Of a DNA stretch of 22,579 nt, positions 6,960-14,414 are shown piece after piece; position 1 is the stretch's first letter; each line of letters begins with the position of its first letter. The position numbers and the translations under genes are program-made. Where the stretch lies: contig CADFHB010000011.1 of assembly GCA_902834055.1 (NCBI GenBank), positions 1 to 22,579 of the forward strand, read 5' to 3'. Source of the DNA: Lactobacillaceae bacterium (GTDB taxonomy: Bacteria; Bacillota; Bacilli; Lactobacillales; Lactobacillaceae). The notes below the pieces were generated by a model that was given only the letters and a program-made list of their open reading frames with translations, searched no databases and was not told where the DNA came from.

Positions 6960-7359
6960 ACTCCCCCCGTGCCATCTGAATTGTTAGACGGTAGTCGCAG
7001 TGCTCCGTAGCCGAATGAAATACCTTTGTCTGCGGGCAGACATAACCATCAGCCTTGATTTCAATATCATCAAAGTCCATTACCTGAATCGTTGCTGGAA
7101 CCTTTACCAGTCGTTGGTGATAGTTACATATGAATGAGATTGCCCCCTTTTCCTTCGCATAGTGAATATCAGTTCCGTAGTGGTTTACCTGGGCTTGAAC
7201 CTGGGCATAGCGCCACTCCTGGCGAAACTGCCGCCAGAACTGTTGCTCATTAATACGGTTCCGACTGGTGGTCATCATCGGCGTAACCAAACAAAAAATT
7301 AGCGCTGTTAGCCCCAGGACAATGATCGTCTCCAGAGCTGTAAAGCCATCACTCTTCAT
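6919..7359 (-). CDS. comGD: ComGD minor pseudopilin
   Basis: A 146-residue pseudopilin. The N-terminus MKSDGFTALETIIVLGLTAL shows a textbook prepilin site (Gly before Phe, Glu at +5) and a transmembrane helix. The C-terminal domain contains several cysteines (FICNYH, GYVCPQ, EHCDY, and CVC near the end) that could form disulfides outside the cell. I chose the ATG at 7359 because it overlaps the comGC stop as ATGA, the pattern used elsewhere in this operon. A GTG at 7368 would add three residues. It is a component of the competence pilus needed for DNA binding and uptake. Confidence 0.82.
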   Translation of the reverse strand: MKSDGFTALETIIVLGLTALIFCLVTPMMTTSRNRINEQQFWRQFRQEWRYAQVQAQVNHYGTDIHYAKEKGAISFICNYHQRLVKVPATIQVMDFDDIEIKADGYVCPQTKVFHSATEHCDYRLTIQMARGEYDVKKERCVCNGG

Positions 7360-7670
7360 CGTTGACACGCTTTGCCGTTAACAATCACGATATGTTCATT
7401 CCGCGCCTTTTGTACCTGTGACTTGGTGAGGTAGTTTCCGGCCTGAAGCTCCTCAAAGTTGGCAGAATCAACCCCATTGTCGTTTTCGTAAGCATCGACT
7501 TGTGTCTGGACGACCGCAACCATTGCGTTGCCGTGAACCTTGTTGGCATGCTTCCTTTGCTGGGCAAGGTTGGGAATTACAATCAGGATCAAGAGACTGA
7601 TAATGAAGAGGACAATCGACATTTCAAGCAGTGTGAATGCCGAACGTGGCGGCAATAATTTCTTATTCAT
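7356..7670 (-). CDS. comGC: ComGC major pseudopilin
   Basis: A 104-residue major subunit of the competence pilus. The segment RSAFTLLEMSIVLFIISLLILI holds the prepilin-peptidase site (Ala before Phe, Glu at +5) and the conserved N-terminal helix, and IPNLAQQRK is the usual continuation in ComGC. The frame remains open upstream to 7745, but the true start is the ATG at 7670: it has AGGGGG upstream, gives the standard short leader MNKKLLPPRSA, and lies one base after the comGB stop. A single cysteine sits near the C-terminus. Confidence 0.92.
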   Translation of the reverse strand: MNKKLLPPRSAFTLLEMSIVLFIISLLILIVIPNLAQQRKHANKVHGNAMVAVVQTQVDAYENDNGVDSANFEELQAGNYLTKSQVQKARNEHIVIVNGKACQR

Positions 7671-7671
7671 T

Positions 7672-8751
7672 TTAATAGACCCCCTGTAACGAGTGGTAAA
7701 TTGGTAAAAGAATACTGAGGTAAAGGCCCACAATAACTGCGGCAATCACAATAAAAATGACGGGTTGGACCAACGAAAACAGCTGTTCCAAGCGGGCCAA
7801 AAGGTGCTTAAACTGGATTCGGGAGAAGGCCGTCAGATCCTTACCTAATTCCTTAGAAGTCGCACCCTTACTGATAAAAATCATTAGTTCGTCTGGCAAG
7901 AAGATGGTCCGTTTGATAAAGTTTTCCAACTGACCACCAGCAGCAAGGTTGTTCTGGACCTCTGCCCCAAGTTGATACAGCATCGTCCGGTCAGAAAATT
8001 TTTCAATGGTCGTCATCATTTCTTTAAGAGACATCCCCGCACGAATAAGGACGGCAAGGGCACTGGTAATGTAGTAGGCATAGTAGAGGCGGTAACATTC
8101 ACCAACAAGCGGTAAGCGACACAGGTGCTGGACCTGCTGCAGCTTGGTAAGGTGACGCCAAGTAATTAACTTACAAATCCCCCCAGCGCTAAAAATTAGT
8201 GAGAGGACCACGAGCGCCCACTTGAGATATGGCAAGAACTGGTGAACTGACTGGCAACCATTACTAGCTTGCCACGCCGCTAACTGAGGAAACACGAATG
8301 TGGCTAAACCGACCATCATTACCCCCAGGAGGCAAAGCAAAATCAATGGGTACTGGAGCAGTTGTTTCAGCTTTTGCACCTGTCGTTGGCGGGTCACCAA
8401 TAACTGGCCAGTTTCAGCAAGGACCTCAACCAGGTCGCCATGCTTTTCTGCTAATAAGAGCTGATAATATAAGTCGACCTTAATAAAGGGCCGGACACTA
8501 TTGGCAAAGGTATTTCCCGCCAACAAGTTGGTCCGCACCTTAGATAAGACGCCAGCTTCTTTGACCATCGTGGTTGTTGTAAAGTCAACAGCCCGCTGGA
8601 GGGAGAAGCCAACTCTTAAAAGGTCACTCAGCAGCAAGAACCACTTTGCCTGCGCTTTTGGGCTAAACTTAACCTTCCCAGAACGCTTCCTTGACCTGGG
8701 TAGATATTTTCCCCACCGCCACTGCTTTTGATAGTTGCTTCCCCCATTCAT
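7672..8751 (-). CDS. comGB: ComGB type II secretion/type IV pilus platform protein
   Basis: A 359-residue inner-membrane platform protein of the GspF/PilC family. Two T2SSF-like repeats are visible: one after FLLLSDLLRVGFSLQRAVDF, including ANSVRPFIKVDLYYQLLLAEKHGDL, and the second after YYAYYITSALAVLIRAGMSL. Three hydrophobic segments occur near 134-155, 183-203 and 332-352, as expected. It connects the ATPase ComGA to the growing pseudopilus. The ATG at 8751 follows GGAGGG by seven bases and lies 83 bases inside comGA. The basic N-terminal extension (about 25 residues) is long for the family, but no later start has a comparable ribosome binding site. Confidence 0.9.
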   Translation of the reverse strand: MNGGSNYQKQWRWGKYLPRSRKRSGKVKFSPKAQAKWFLLLSDLLRVGFSLQRAVDFTTTTMVKEAGVLSKVRTNLLAGNTFANSVRPFIKVDLYYQLLLAEKHGDLVEVLAETGQLLVTRQRQVQKLKQLLQYPLILLCLLGVMMVGLATFVFPQLAAWQASNGCQSVHQFLPYLKWALVVLSLIFSAGGICKLITWRHLTKLQQVQHLCRLPLVGECYRLYYAYYITSALAVLIRAGMSLKEMMTTIEKFSDRTMLYQLGAEVQNNLAAGGQLENFIKRTIFLPDELMIFISKGATSKELGKDLTAFSRIQFKHLLARLEQLFSLVQPVIFIVIAAVIVGLYLSILLPIYHSLQGVY

Positions 8752-9646
8752 CTGTCATCCCTCCCTTTTCCCCGTTTTCAATGGCCCTATTAAGAGCATC
8801 ACCACGCAACGAATCAAACAATACTGCTTGACCCCCGTCCTTTATCGGTAACAGCCGCTGGTAGCACACGCCCGTAAGTGTCTGCGCTAGGTAGTATTCC
8901 GCAACCCCCAGCTGCCTGAGCCGGGCAACCGCGCCATAGGCATTTTGGGCATGAATTGTCCCCAGCACGAGGTGGCCACTCAATGCTGCTTGCACCGTCA
9001 TCTTTGCTGTTTCCGGGTCGCGAATTTCCCCAATAATAAAGATGTCCGGCCGGTGGCGGAGGCCAAGACGCAGCAGGGCCTGGTAATCCATCCCCGCCAG
9101 TTCATTTACTTGGAGCTGGATAAAGGCCGGTTCATGAATTTCAACCGGGTCCTCAATCGCCATGACAACCTTCTCATCCGCTAGCTCCCGGACGAGCTGG
9201 TACATCGTGGTCGTCTTTCCTGAACCCATCGGCCCTGCAAAGAGGTGCAGGCCCCGCTTTTTGAGGATTTGTTTCAAGGCTTGCCACTGGTCGGGAAAAA
9301 GCAGGTGATAATTTTGACTCGTCAAGTGGTAGATAAACCGGACAACCAGTGATTCGCGCCCTTGATAGTCGCCGACACTGGATAATCGGAGGTTAACCAC
9401 TTCGGGCCCGTATTGCCACTCCATTGCGCCCAACTGGGGCCGCCGGTGCTCACTAACGGCCATGTCAGCCTGGTATTTCAGATATGAGATCAACCGTTCC
9501 GCATAATCTCTGGGCACCTCTTTTAATTGCTGCAACGACCCCTGGTGCGTGACCAGCAAGCGGTAATATTTTTTAAAGGGCAAAATATATAAGTCTGCGG
9601 CGCGCATCCCAATGGCAACCGCAATTTCTTTCTCAAAACTCTTCAT
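8669..9646 (-). CDS. comGA: ComGA pilus assembly ATPase
   Basis: A 325-residue traffic ATPase of the GspE/PilB family that powers assembly of the competence pseudopilus from the cytoplasmic side. Motifs seen in order are Walker A GPMGSGKT (138-145), an aspartate box around AIEDPVEI, Walker B IFIIGEIRD with E207, and the His box SGHLVLGTIHAQNA (223-236). The length is normal for Lactobacillaceae ComGA, which lacks the long N-terminal domain of GspE. The ATG follows AAGGGGG by ten bases. It is the first gene of the comG operon, downstream of yebC and its terminator. No good sigma-A promoter is visible just upstream, consistent with control by a competence sigma factor (inference). Confidence 0.94.
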   Translation of the reverse strand: MKSFEKEIAVAIGMRAADLYILPFKKYYRLLVTHQGSLQQLKEVPRDYAERLISYLKYQADMAVSEHRRPQLGAMEWQYGPEVVNLRLSSVGDYQGRESLVVRFIYHLTSQNYHLLFPDQWQALKQILKKRGLHLFAGPMGSGKTTTMYQLVRELADEKVVMAIEDPVEIHEPAFIQLQVNELAGMDYQALLRLGLRHRPDIFIIGEIRDPETAKMTVQAALSGHLVLGTIHAQNAYGAVARLRQLGVAEYYLAQTLTGVCYQRLLPIKDGGQAVLFDSLRGDALNRAIENGEKGGMTDEWGKQLSKAVAVGKISTQVKEAFWEG

Positions 9647-9701
9647 AACGACAAAACCCCCTTCACCTAAATAAGACGGTAAAAGGGAGCGGTTTAAACT
9701 A

Positions 9702-9729
9702 AAAAAACTAGGAAAAATCCTAGTTTTTT
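9702..9729. terminator. Bidirectional-looking terminator between yebC and comGA
   Basis: AAAAAACTAGG (9702-9712) and CCTAGTTTTTT (9719-9729) pair perfectly around a six-base loop. Read on the minus strand it ends yebC and separates it from the comG operon. The A and T flanks would also serve plus-strand transcription. Confidence 0.85.
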
Positions 9730-9748
9730 GTTTACGAATATTTATATG

Positions 9749-10492
9749 TTAGTCTTCATCTTCGTCGTCTGGTAAGATACCAGTTTCGTAGATGTCGGCA
9801 ACATCGTCGTTTGCTGTCAATTCATCGATCAGGTGACGGTATTGCTTAGCCTTGTCTTCTGGAACTGCTGTCCGGTTTTGTGGAATCATCGTTACTTCAG
9901 CAGTGTCCAAGTCGTAACCCTTGCCTTGCAAAGCGTCGCGAACAGTCGTTAAGCTGCTTGGGTCGGTGAAGATTTGGAACTTTTCATCGGTTGCCTTCAT
10001 GTCGTCCGCACCGGCATCCAAGGCATCCATCAACATGTCGTCTTCACTCTTGTCAAGACCGTCCCGCAGGATTTCAATTAAGCCCTTCCGGTCAAACATG
10101 TATGAAACAGAACCACTAGCACCTAACGAACCACCTGCATGGGTGAAGGCGGAACGAACGGCAGAGGCCGTCCGGTTCTTGTTGTCGGTTAAGGCGGAAA
10201 CCATTACGGCAACCCCACCTGGAGCGTAACCTTCGTAAGTAACTTCTTCGAACTTTGCGCCACCGATACCAGAAGCCTTAGCAATGGCCCGGTCGATGTT
10301 CTTCTTTGGCATGTTAGCTGCGTGCGCCTTGTCAATTACCAAACGCAATTGGGCGTTGTTAGCTGGATCAGGATCACCTGCTTTAGCTGCTTGGTATAAA
10401 TCACGGGAAATCTTTTGGAAGATTTTTCCACGCTTAGCATCTTGGGCGTTCTTACGTCCCTGAATGTTATGCCATTTTGAATGTCCTGACAT
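9749..10492 (-). CDS. yebC: YebC/PmpR family protein
   Basis: A 247-residue YebC (TACO1-like) protein. The start [23 protein letters not shown] is the family signature, followed by [39 protein letters not shown] and [14 protein letters not shown]. Members were long annotated as DNA-binding regulators; more recent work assigns YebC proteins a ribosome role in easing translation of difficult sequences such as proline runs, and I regard either label as provisional. An acidic C-terminal tail (DDEDED) is present. The start is ATG with GAGGAGTC upstream. It is immediately upstream of comGA, a common arrangement in lactobacilli, but a terminator separates them. Confidence 0.95.
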   Translation of the reverse strand: MSGHSKWHNIQGRKNAQDAKRGKIFQKISRDLYQAAKAGDPDPANNAQLRLVIDKAHAANMPKKNIDRAIAKASGIGGAKFEEVTYEGYAPGGVAVMVSALTDNKNRTASAVRSAFTHAGGSLGASGSVSYMFDRKGLIEILRDGLDKSEDDMLMDALDAGADDMKATDEKFQIFTDPSSLTTVRDALQGKGYDLDTAEVTMIPQNRTAVPEDKAKQYRHLIDELTANDDVADIYETGILPDDEDED

Positions 10493-10534
10493 TACTGACT
10501 CCTCTTTTCTTTAGTTAATGTGATAAACAGATAA

Positions 10535-10563
10535 AGTTTAGCAAAAAAACATTATTAATTCAA
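10535..10563 (-). promoter_or_regulatory. Probable promoter of yebC
   Basis: The minus strand shows TTGAAT (10558-10563), a 17-base spacer and TAAACT (10535-10540), with TG one base before the -10 (extended -10). It lies about 45 bases ahead of the yebC start. I see no clear terminator between the preceding membrane-protein gene and this promoter. Confidence 0.5.
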
Positions 10564-10573
10564 GGTGAATACA

Positions 10574-11398
10574 CTACTTAAACTTCTTAATTCCCCGAAT
10601 GACCCAGCAAATAGCTGCCAAGATCCCCGTAACAACAATCACTGGCATTGCGGTTTGGACAAAATCGTCCGCACACTGAACCGCAAATGTACTGTAGTCA
10701 GGATAGGCGTGTGCTAATTGGGGAATGATTGCCCGAACCACTTCGATAACCAGCCAACTGATCACCGTCCCAAAAAGGAATATCCAACTGAAGCTGGTTA
10801 CAAAATGACGCCTAAGAATGGCGAGGACAACTAGGATAACCAACCCAACGGAACTGACAATCAGGCAGATGTTGGTGACCACCCGGGCAACCTGGAGGCC
10901 GTTAATGATTGCCGTTACTTCTGGAGTGTTAATTTGTGAATTAACCGTGCTGTTTACCTGACTGGTTACCGCTGACGACGTTCCTGACGGCAAAAGGTCA
11001 GTTGAAAGGCCAAACTTTGATAGCTCATCATTAGCCTGGTTCTCCACATTATTCGTGATTGGGCTCAAATCAAGCTTGAGCCGCTGACCAGCAAAGGCCT
11101 GGTTAACAACCGTCCGGACAATGTGATCAGTATCTGTTTTTGTGACCGTACTAGTCGGAATACCATACTGCTGTAGTCCATCATCAACCTCATCCAAGAT
11201 TGTTGATTCTAGTACCGACGAAGTAACTTCATGCATGACAAAGGACTTGTTTAAAATCGTCCGTTCAACAATAAAACTAATGGTTAAAACTGTTAATAGG
11301 ACCACCCCTAGGATCCGCAAGCCGATATGGTGACTCGCCGTTTCCTGGAGCTCATTATCAGTACTTTCTTGATGGTAAAGCTCACTTCTTGTTGGCAA
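10574..11398 (-). CDS. Uncharacterised four-helix membrane protein with large extracytoplasmic loop
   Basis: I do not recognise this 274-residue protein. It has a hydrophilic N-terminus (1-26), one transmembrane segment (about 27-44), a long polar region (45-168) rich in Ser, Thr, Asn and Gln with helical stretches, and three more segments (about 172-194, 200-222, 248-267), ending in a basic tail IRGIKKFK. By the positive-inside rule the polar region is probably outside the cell. No catalytic motif, lipobox or sortase signal is visible. The start is TTG, eight bases after GGAGA, and 12 bases after the ccpA stop, so it is very likely co-transcribed with ccpA. A sensor-like or envelope role is possible but unsupported. 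Confidence 0.6.
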   Translation of the reverse strand: MPTRSELYHQESTDNELQETASHHIGLRILGVVLLTVLTISFIVERTILNKSFVMHEVTSSVLESTILDEVDDGLQQYGIPTSTVTKTDTDHIVRTVVNQAFAGQRLKLDLSPITNNVENQANDELSKFGLSTDLLPSGTSSAVTSQVNSTVNSQINTPEVTAIINGLQVARVVTNICLIVSSVGLVILVVLAILRRHFVTSFSWIFLFGTVISWLVIEVVRAIIPQLAHAYPDYSTFAVQCADDFVQTAMPVIVVTGILAAICWVIRGIKKFK

Positions 11399-11410
11399 TG
11401 GTCAAATCTC

Positions 11411-12412
11411 CTACTTACGAGTAGACTGCCGAGCCTCAAAGCCATGGTCTAAGATAACATCGTTTTCTTCATCATCGTTATCTTCCATCAATTTCGTTAA
11501 CAGCCGCATCGATACCGCACCGATATCGTAAAGGGGCTGGGTGATGGAAGAAAGGGTTGGCCGACAGATCCGGGTGTAAGTCGTGTCATTAGAAGAAATA
11601 ATTTCAAATTCTTCTGGCACCTTGACTCCGTTATCTTCCAAACCGTTTAATAAGCCCACAGCAAGGTGGTCGTTAGTGACGTACGCACCTTTTACACCGT
11701 TCTGGGCAATTTCCTTAGCCCGTTCGTAAATTTGCTTGTAACTCCCATCAGTTTCAATTACCAGGTCACTACTGTACTGAAGACCCTTGTCACTCAGCGC
11801 TTCCTTGTAACCAGCCAACCGCGCCTGGTTGATTGCATAGCCCAGTGAGCTGGTTACCAAGGCAACATCCCCATCGTTGTGTTCCAAAAGCTTCAGGGTT
11901 GCTTCCTTGGCTGCCTTTTGATAATCAATCCGGACGGTTGCCAGGTCCTTGTCTTCAACAACTGAACCGGCAACAACTACTGGTGTGTTGGCGCTCTTAA
12001 ATTCCGCTTGCAAGTCCGCCGAGAGATCGTAACCCATGAAGATAATCCCGTCAACTTGCTTGGCAAGGAGGTTACGAACAACCTTTAAGATCTTGTCGTT
12101 GTCATAGTCGGAGTTTGCCAAAATAATGTTGTACTTGTACATCGACGCGATGTCATCAATCCCTAATGCCAACTCGGCAAAGTAAGGATTGGTAATGTTA
12201 GGGATAACCACCCCCACGGTCGTCGTCCGCTTGGAGGCCAGGCCCTGGGCCACAGCATTTGGCCGGTAGTTGAGGCGTTTAATGACGTCAAGAACCTTTT
12301 GACGGGTTGCCGGCTTAACATTTGGATTACCATTAACAACCCGAGAAACGGTTGCCATGGAAACACGTGCTTCACGAGCAACCGTGTAAATAGTAACTGC
12401 TTGTTTTTCCAT
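11411..12412 (-). CDS. ccpA: Catabolite control protein A
   Basis: A 333-residue LacI-family regulator. The N-terminal helix-turn-helix (TIYTVAREARVSMATVSRVVNG) and hinge helix (RPNAVAQGLASKRTTTVGVV) are typical, followed by a periplasmic-binding-type core (IPNITNPYFAELALGI, NDHLAVGLLNGLED, SSNDTTYTRICRP, SSITQPLYDIGAVSMRLL). In Gram-positive bacteria CcpA acts with Ser-phosphorylated HPr to bind cre sites and control carbon metabolism. The many matches make CcpA far likelier than a sugar-specific LacI repressor. Its upstream neighbour is the DUF948-ytxH pair rather than the divergent pepQ seen in many other lactobacilli. The start is ATG with AAAGGG upstream and its own strong promoter. Confidence 0.95.
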   Translation of the reverse strand: MEKQAVTIYTVAREARVSMATVSRVVNGNPNVKPATRQKVLDVIKRLNYRPNAVAQGLASKRTTTVGVVIPNITNPYFAELALGIDDIASMYKYNIILANSDYDNDKILKVVRNLLAKQVDGIIFMGYDLSADLQAEFKSANTPVVVAGSVVEDKDLATVRIDYQKAAKEATLKLLEHNDGDVALVTSSLGYAINQARLAGYKEALSDKGLQYSSDLVIETDGSYKQIYERAKEIAQNGVKGAYVTNDHLAVGLLNGLEDNGVKVPEEFEIISSNDTTYTRICRPTLSSITQPLYDIGAVSMRLLTKLMEDNDDEENDVILDHGFEARQSTRK

Positions 12413-12469
12413 AAGATAGCCCTTTCTTTATTGATATATCAGGTTTTCATAATTTTTCATAACTACACT

Positions 12470-12498
12470 AATATAGCAAATTCCCCAGGACATATCAA
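12470..12498 (-). promoter_or_regulatory. Promoter of ccpA
   Basis: The minus strand shows TTGATA (12493-12498), 17 bases, TATATT (12470-12475). The expected transcript starts near 12463 and has a leader of about 50 bases carrying two copies of TTATGAAAA ten bases apart and the palindrome TGATATATCA. I could not fit a full cre consensus in it. Confidence 0.7.
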
Positions 12499-12511
12499 TA
12501 ATTTTAGTTAT

Positions 12512-12562
12512 AAAAAAAGACTTGATAGACAGTTTTTATTACACTGTCCACCAAGCACTTTT
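12512..12562 (-). terminator. Terminator after ytxH
   Basis: On the minus strand the arm AGTGCTTGGTGGACAGT (12543-12559) pairs with ACTGTCTATCAAGTCTT (12517-12533). This gives about 14 consecutive base pairs near the loop, three of them G-U, then seven T. The wobble pairs favour the minus-strand RNA, in agreement with the direction of ytxH. Confidence 0.8.
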
Positions 12563-12575
12563 TCGACCGTAAATT

Positions 12576-12965
12576 TTATTCTTCATGCGTTGCGTCGATA
12601 ACAATATCATCATCCGCATCGCTTTCTTTTTCGTGGGCTTTAGCCAACTTCTCACGGATTGCAGCGGTTTGCTTGTCAAATTCGTCGTTTGTCAAGTGGT
12701 CCAGGACCTGGTCCTTTGTCTTCTTGACCTTTTCGGTCGCCGCTTTGACGTTATCAGTCATGCCATTGTCGTCCATTTCGGCCAGCTTCTCGTCAACAAT
12801 ATCAAGCGCATTCAGGGCGTAGTCGGTAACGTAATCAGCAATGTCGCCCATCTTCTCATTTGCTCTTTCCTTTAGCAATTGACGTTTTTCCTCTGGGATG
12901 AGCGCCCAGCTAGCTGCGGTGGCTGCTCCCCCTAAAATAATTCCTGCAAATAACTTTTTACTCAT
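12576..12965 (-). CDS. ytxH: YtxH domain-containing protein
   Basis: A 129-residue small membrane-anchored protein. An N-terminal hydrophobic segment KKLFAGIILGGAATAASWALI, with glycine/alanine-rich packing, is followed by a charged, coiled-coil-prone region (ERANEKMGDIADYVTDYALNALDIVDEKL...) and an acidic end. This is the YtxH layout, a family linked to general stress in Bacillus with no known biochemical activity. The frame is open upstream to 13043, but the ATG at 12965 has AAAGGGG at good distance and gives the family's normal start. It overlaps the DUF948 gene by eight bases, so the two are co-expressed. Confidence 0.8.
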   Translation of the reverse strand: MSKKLFAGIILGGAATAASWALIPEEKRQLLKERANEKMGDIADYVTDYALNALDIVDEKLAEMDDNGMTDNVKAATEKVKKTKDQVLDHLTNDEFDKQTAAIREKLAKAHEKESDADDDIVIDATHEE

Positions 12966-13398
12966 TACTGTCAACCCCTTTCTTATTAGCCCGGTGTGTC
13001 CGATAGCGGCCAACAGCACCAACAACTGCCGCCTTTCCAGCACTCTTTAGCAAGCTAATCCCCAACTTATTTTTCTCCCGTTGGGCATTGGCTTTATCAA
13101 CCATGGTGTGCAGGTGGTCATTAATGTCAACCACACTTTGACTGACATCCGCCACGGCCTGTACTGCCGGGTTAAGCTTATTGGACTTCTTATTAAGATC
13201 CTCTAGCAGTGAATTCGTGTTACCGAGAACTTCTTCAACTTCCTTACTCAGGTTATCCATATCGCGGGTTAGCAGGGAGATACTTTGGTTGGTCTCCTTC
13301 ATGGTCTTGCTCAGTTGGTTAACCAGGATGCACAGAAAAACAACCAGGATCAAAAAAGCAATTGCCGCGATCAACCCTGCCAATTCACCAAACGTCAT
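12958..13398 (-). CDS. DUF948 family membrane protein
   Basis: A 146-residue protein with a single N-terminal transmembrane helix (about 6-27, GLIAAIAFLILVVFLCILV), then a long coiled-coil region (SKTMKETNQSISLLTRDMDNLSKEVEEVLGNTNSLLEDLNKKSNKLNP) and a basic end RYRTHRANKKG. This matches DUF948 (YtxG-like) proteins, commonly paired with YtxH as here. The role is unknown; chemotaxis-receptor-like helices suggest self-association rather than enzymatic activity (inference). I chose ATG at 13398, nine bases after GGAGG; TTG at 13401 is an equally close alternative. Divergent from mscS. Confidence 0.8.
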   Translation of the reverse strand: MTFGELAGLIAAIAFLILVVFLCILVNQLSKTMKETNQSISLLTRDMDNLSKEVEEVLGNTNSLLEDLNKKSNKLNPAVQAVADVSQSVVDINDHLHTMVDKANAQREKNKLGISLLKSAGKAAVVGAVGRYRTHRANKKGVDSNE

Positions 13399-13435
13399 CA
13401 AGTGCCGCCTCCTTCAATTTCTTTACTTAATGACT

Positions 13436-13465
13436 AGAATAGCACACCTGACCATTAAACGACAA
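13436..13465 (-). promoter_or_regulatory. Promoter of the DUF948-ytxH operon
   Basis: The minus strand reads TTGTCG (13460-13465), 18 bases, TATTCT (13436-13441), with TG one base before the -10. Its -35 lies ten bases from the -35 of the divergent mscS promoter, so one bound regulator could affect both. Confidence 0.5.
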
Positions 13466-13474
13466 TTCCCCCTA

Positions 13475-13504
13475 TCGACATTAATACCCAGAAGTTGTTA
13501 CAAT
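13475..13504 (+). promoter_or_regulatory. Promoter of mscS and the following HAD gene
   Basis: TCGACA (13475-13480), an 18-base spacer and an extended -10, TGTTACAAT (the hexamer is 13499-13504). The ATG of mscS is 32 bases downstream, with AAAGGGGG in between. Confidence 0.55.
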
Positions 13505-13535
13505 TGAATGGATTCATTCAAAGGGGGAAATTTTT

Positions 13536-14414
13536 ATGATTGTTGGTGCGGCAAACGCCCAATTAAATAAACAGCTGGAACAGGTCCGCCAAGCATTTAC
13601 CGACCTGTCCTGGGAACAAATTTCGCGGCAGATTCTCAATAAGCTGCTCCTGATCTTCATCACTGCGGCCCTGTTCTTCATTATCTTATGGTTGGGGCGC
13701 GTGATTATCAATCACCTGTTTCGTGAGTCTAATAAGTACCAACTACTAAGAAATAAGAACCGCCTGGCCACTATTCGGGCCCTGACCCTTAACATCTATC
13801 GTTACACCTGCTACTTCTTTTTCCTGTACGCCATTCTCTCTGAGATTGGCGTCCCGGTTGGTACCCTCATTGCCGGTGCCGGTATTTTCAGCATTGCCCT
13901 TGGTCTCGGGGCCCAGGGCTTCGTCAGCGATGTCGTTAACGGCTTTTTCATCCTGCTGGAACAGCAGCTCGATGTTGGTGACACGGTCGAACTGGGGCAA
14001 ATAAAGGGCACCGTAACCGCCCTTGGCATCCGCACAACCCAGATCACCAGTGCGGACGGGACTTTAAACTACATCCCCAACCGGCAGATTACCATCGTCC
14101 GCAACTTCTCCCGCAATGATGTGGTTACCAACGTTGATATTTTTATTGCCCCCAACGCCAAGATCGACCAGGTTAAAGCGATTGTTGACCGGGTTAACAC
14201 CCAATTAATCGATACTACCCCCGACCTACAGGCGGCACCAGTAGTTGTTGGTCCCGTTACCGTCAATGCACAGCTCGTCTTTCGGGTGACGATTACCGTC
14301 ACGAGCGGGTCCCAATCAACGGTTTCCAGTAAGTTTCTTGCCGCCTACCTGCGTGAACTTCACGCCGCCCACGTACCGCTTTCCTGGGAAGGAAGGGAAC
14401 ACCATGAAAATTAA
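13536..14414 (+). CDS. Small-conductance mechanosensitive channel (MscS family, YkuT-like)
   Basis: A 292-residue MscS-type channel that opens under membrane tension to release solutes during hypo-osmotic shock. Three transmembrane helices are visible (about 34-58, 84-104, 107-136). The third is the pore helix, with small-residue packing GAGIFSIALGLGAQGFVSDVVNGFFILLE. The beta domain follows (LDVGDTVELGQIKGTVTALGIRTTQI, then NYIPNRQI with the family's PN-N pattern), then a C-terminal alpha-beta domain. Length is standard. The N-terminus has an amphipathic stretch before TM1. The 3' end overlaps the HAD gene by 11 bases, implying translational coupling. Confidence 0.92.
   Translation: MIVGAANAQLNKQLEQVRQAFTDLSWEQISRQILNKLLLIFITAALFFIILWLGRVIINHLFRESNKYQLLRNKNRLATIRALTLNIYRYTCYFFFLYAILSEIGVPVGTLIAGAGIFSIALGLGAQGFVSDVVNGFFILLEQQLDVGDTVELGQIKGTVTALGIRTTQITSADGTLNYIPNRQITIVRNFSRNDVVTNVDIFIAPNAKIDQVKAIVDRVNTQLIDTTPDLQAAPVVVGPVTVNAQLVFRVTITVTSGSQSTVSSKFLAAYLRELHAAHVPLSWEGREHHEN

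Noticed and set aside
7671..7745. N-terminal extension of comGC
   Set aside because: The extension would bury the prepilin leader behind 25 extra residues and lies in the comGB gene; the ATG at 7670 has the proper ribosome binding site.
5400..9650. Possibility that comG plus methyltransferase is a defence or restriction-modification island
   Set aside because: The gene set is the standard competence operon with its normal neighbour; no restriction enzyme, nuclease or specificity subunit is present.
9733..9740. TACGAATA, identical to the streptococcal com-box, near comGA
   Set aside because: It lies on the plus strand, between the yebC stop and its terminator, and points away from comGA. An 8-base AT-rich match in the wrong direction is best explained by chance.
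10493..10573. Terminator after the ccpA-linked membrane protein
   Set aside because: A T-run is present on the minus strand (around 10542-10548), but only a 4-bp stem can be drawn before it, too weak to call.
12432..12449. Possible CcpA cre site in the ccpA leader (TGAAAACC...)
   Set aside because: The central CG of the cre consensus is missing and the right half does not fit; I report the repeat only as a structural oddity.
12966..13043. N-terminal extension of ytxH
   Set aside because: It lies inside the DUF948 gene and places the membrane anchor internally; the ATG at 12965 fits the family and has a good ribosome binding site.
14338..14403. N-terminal extension of the Cof-type HAD gene
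   Set aside because: The extra residues are encoded within mscS, and HAD motif I normally begins within ten residues of the start, as it does from 14404.
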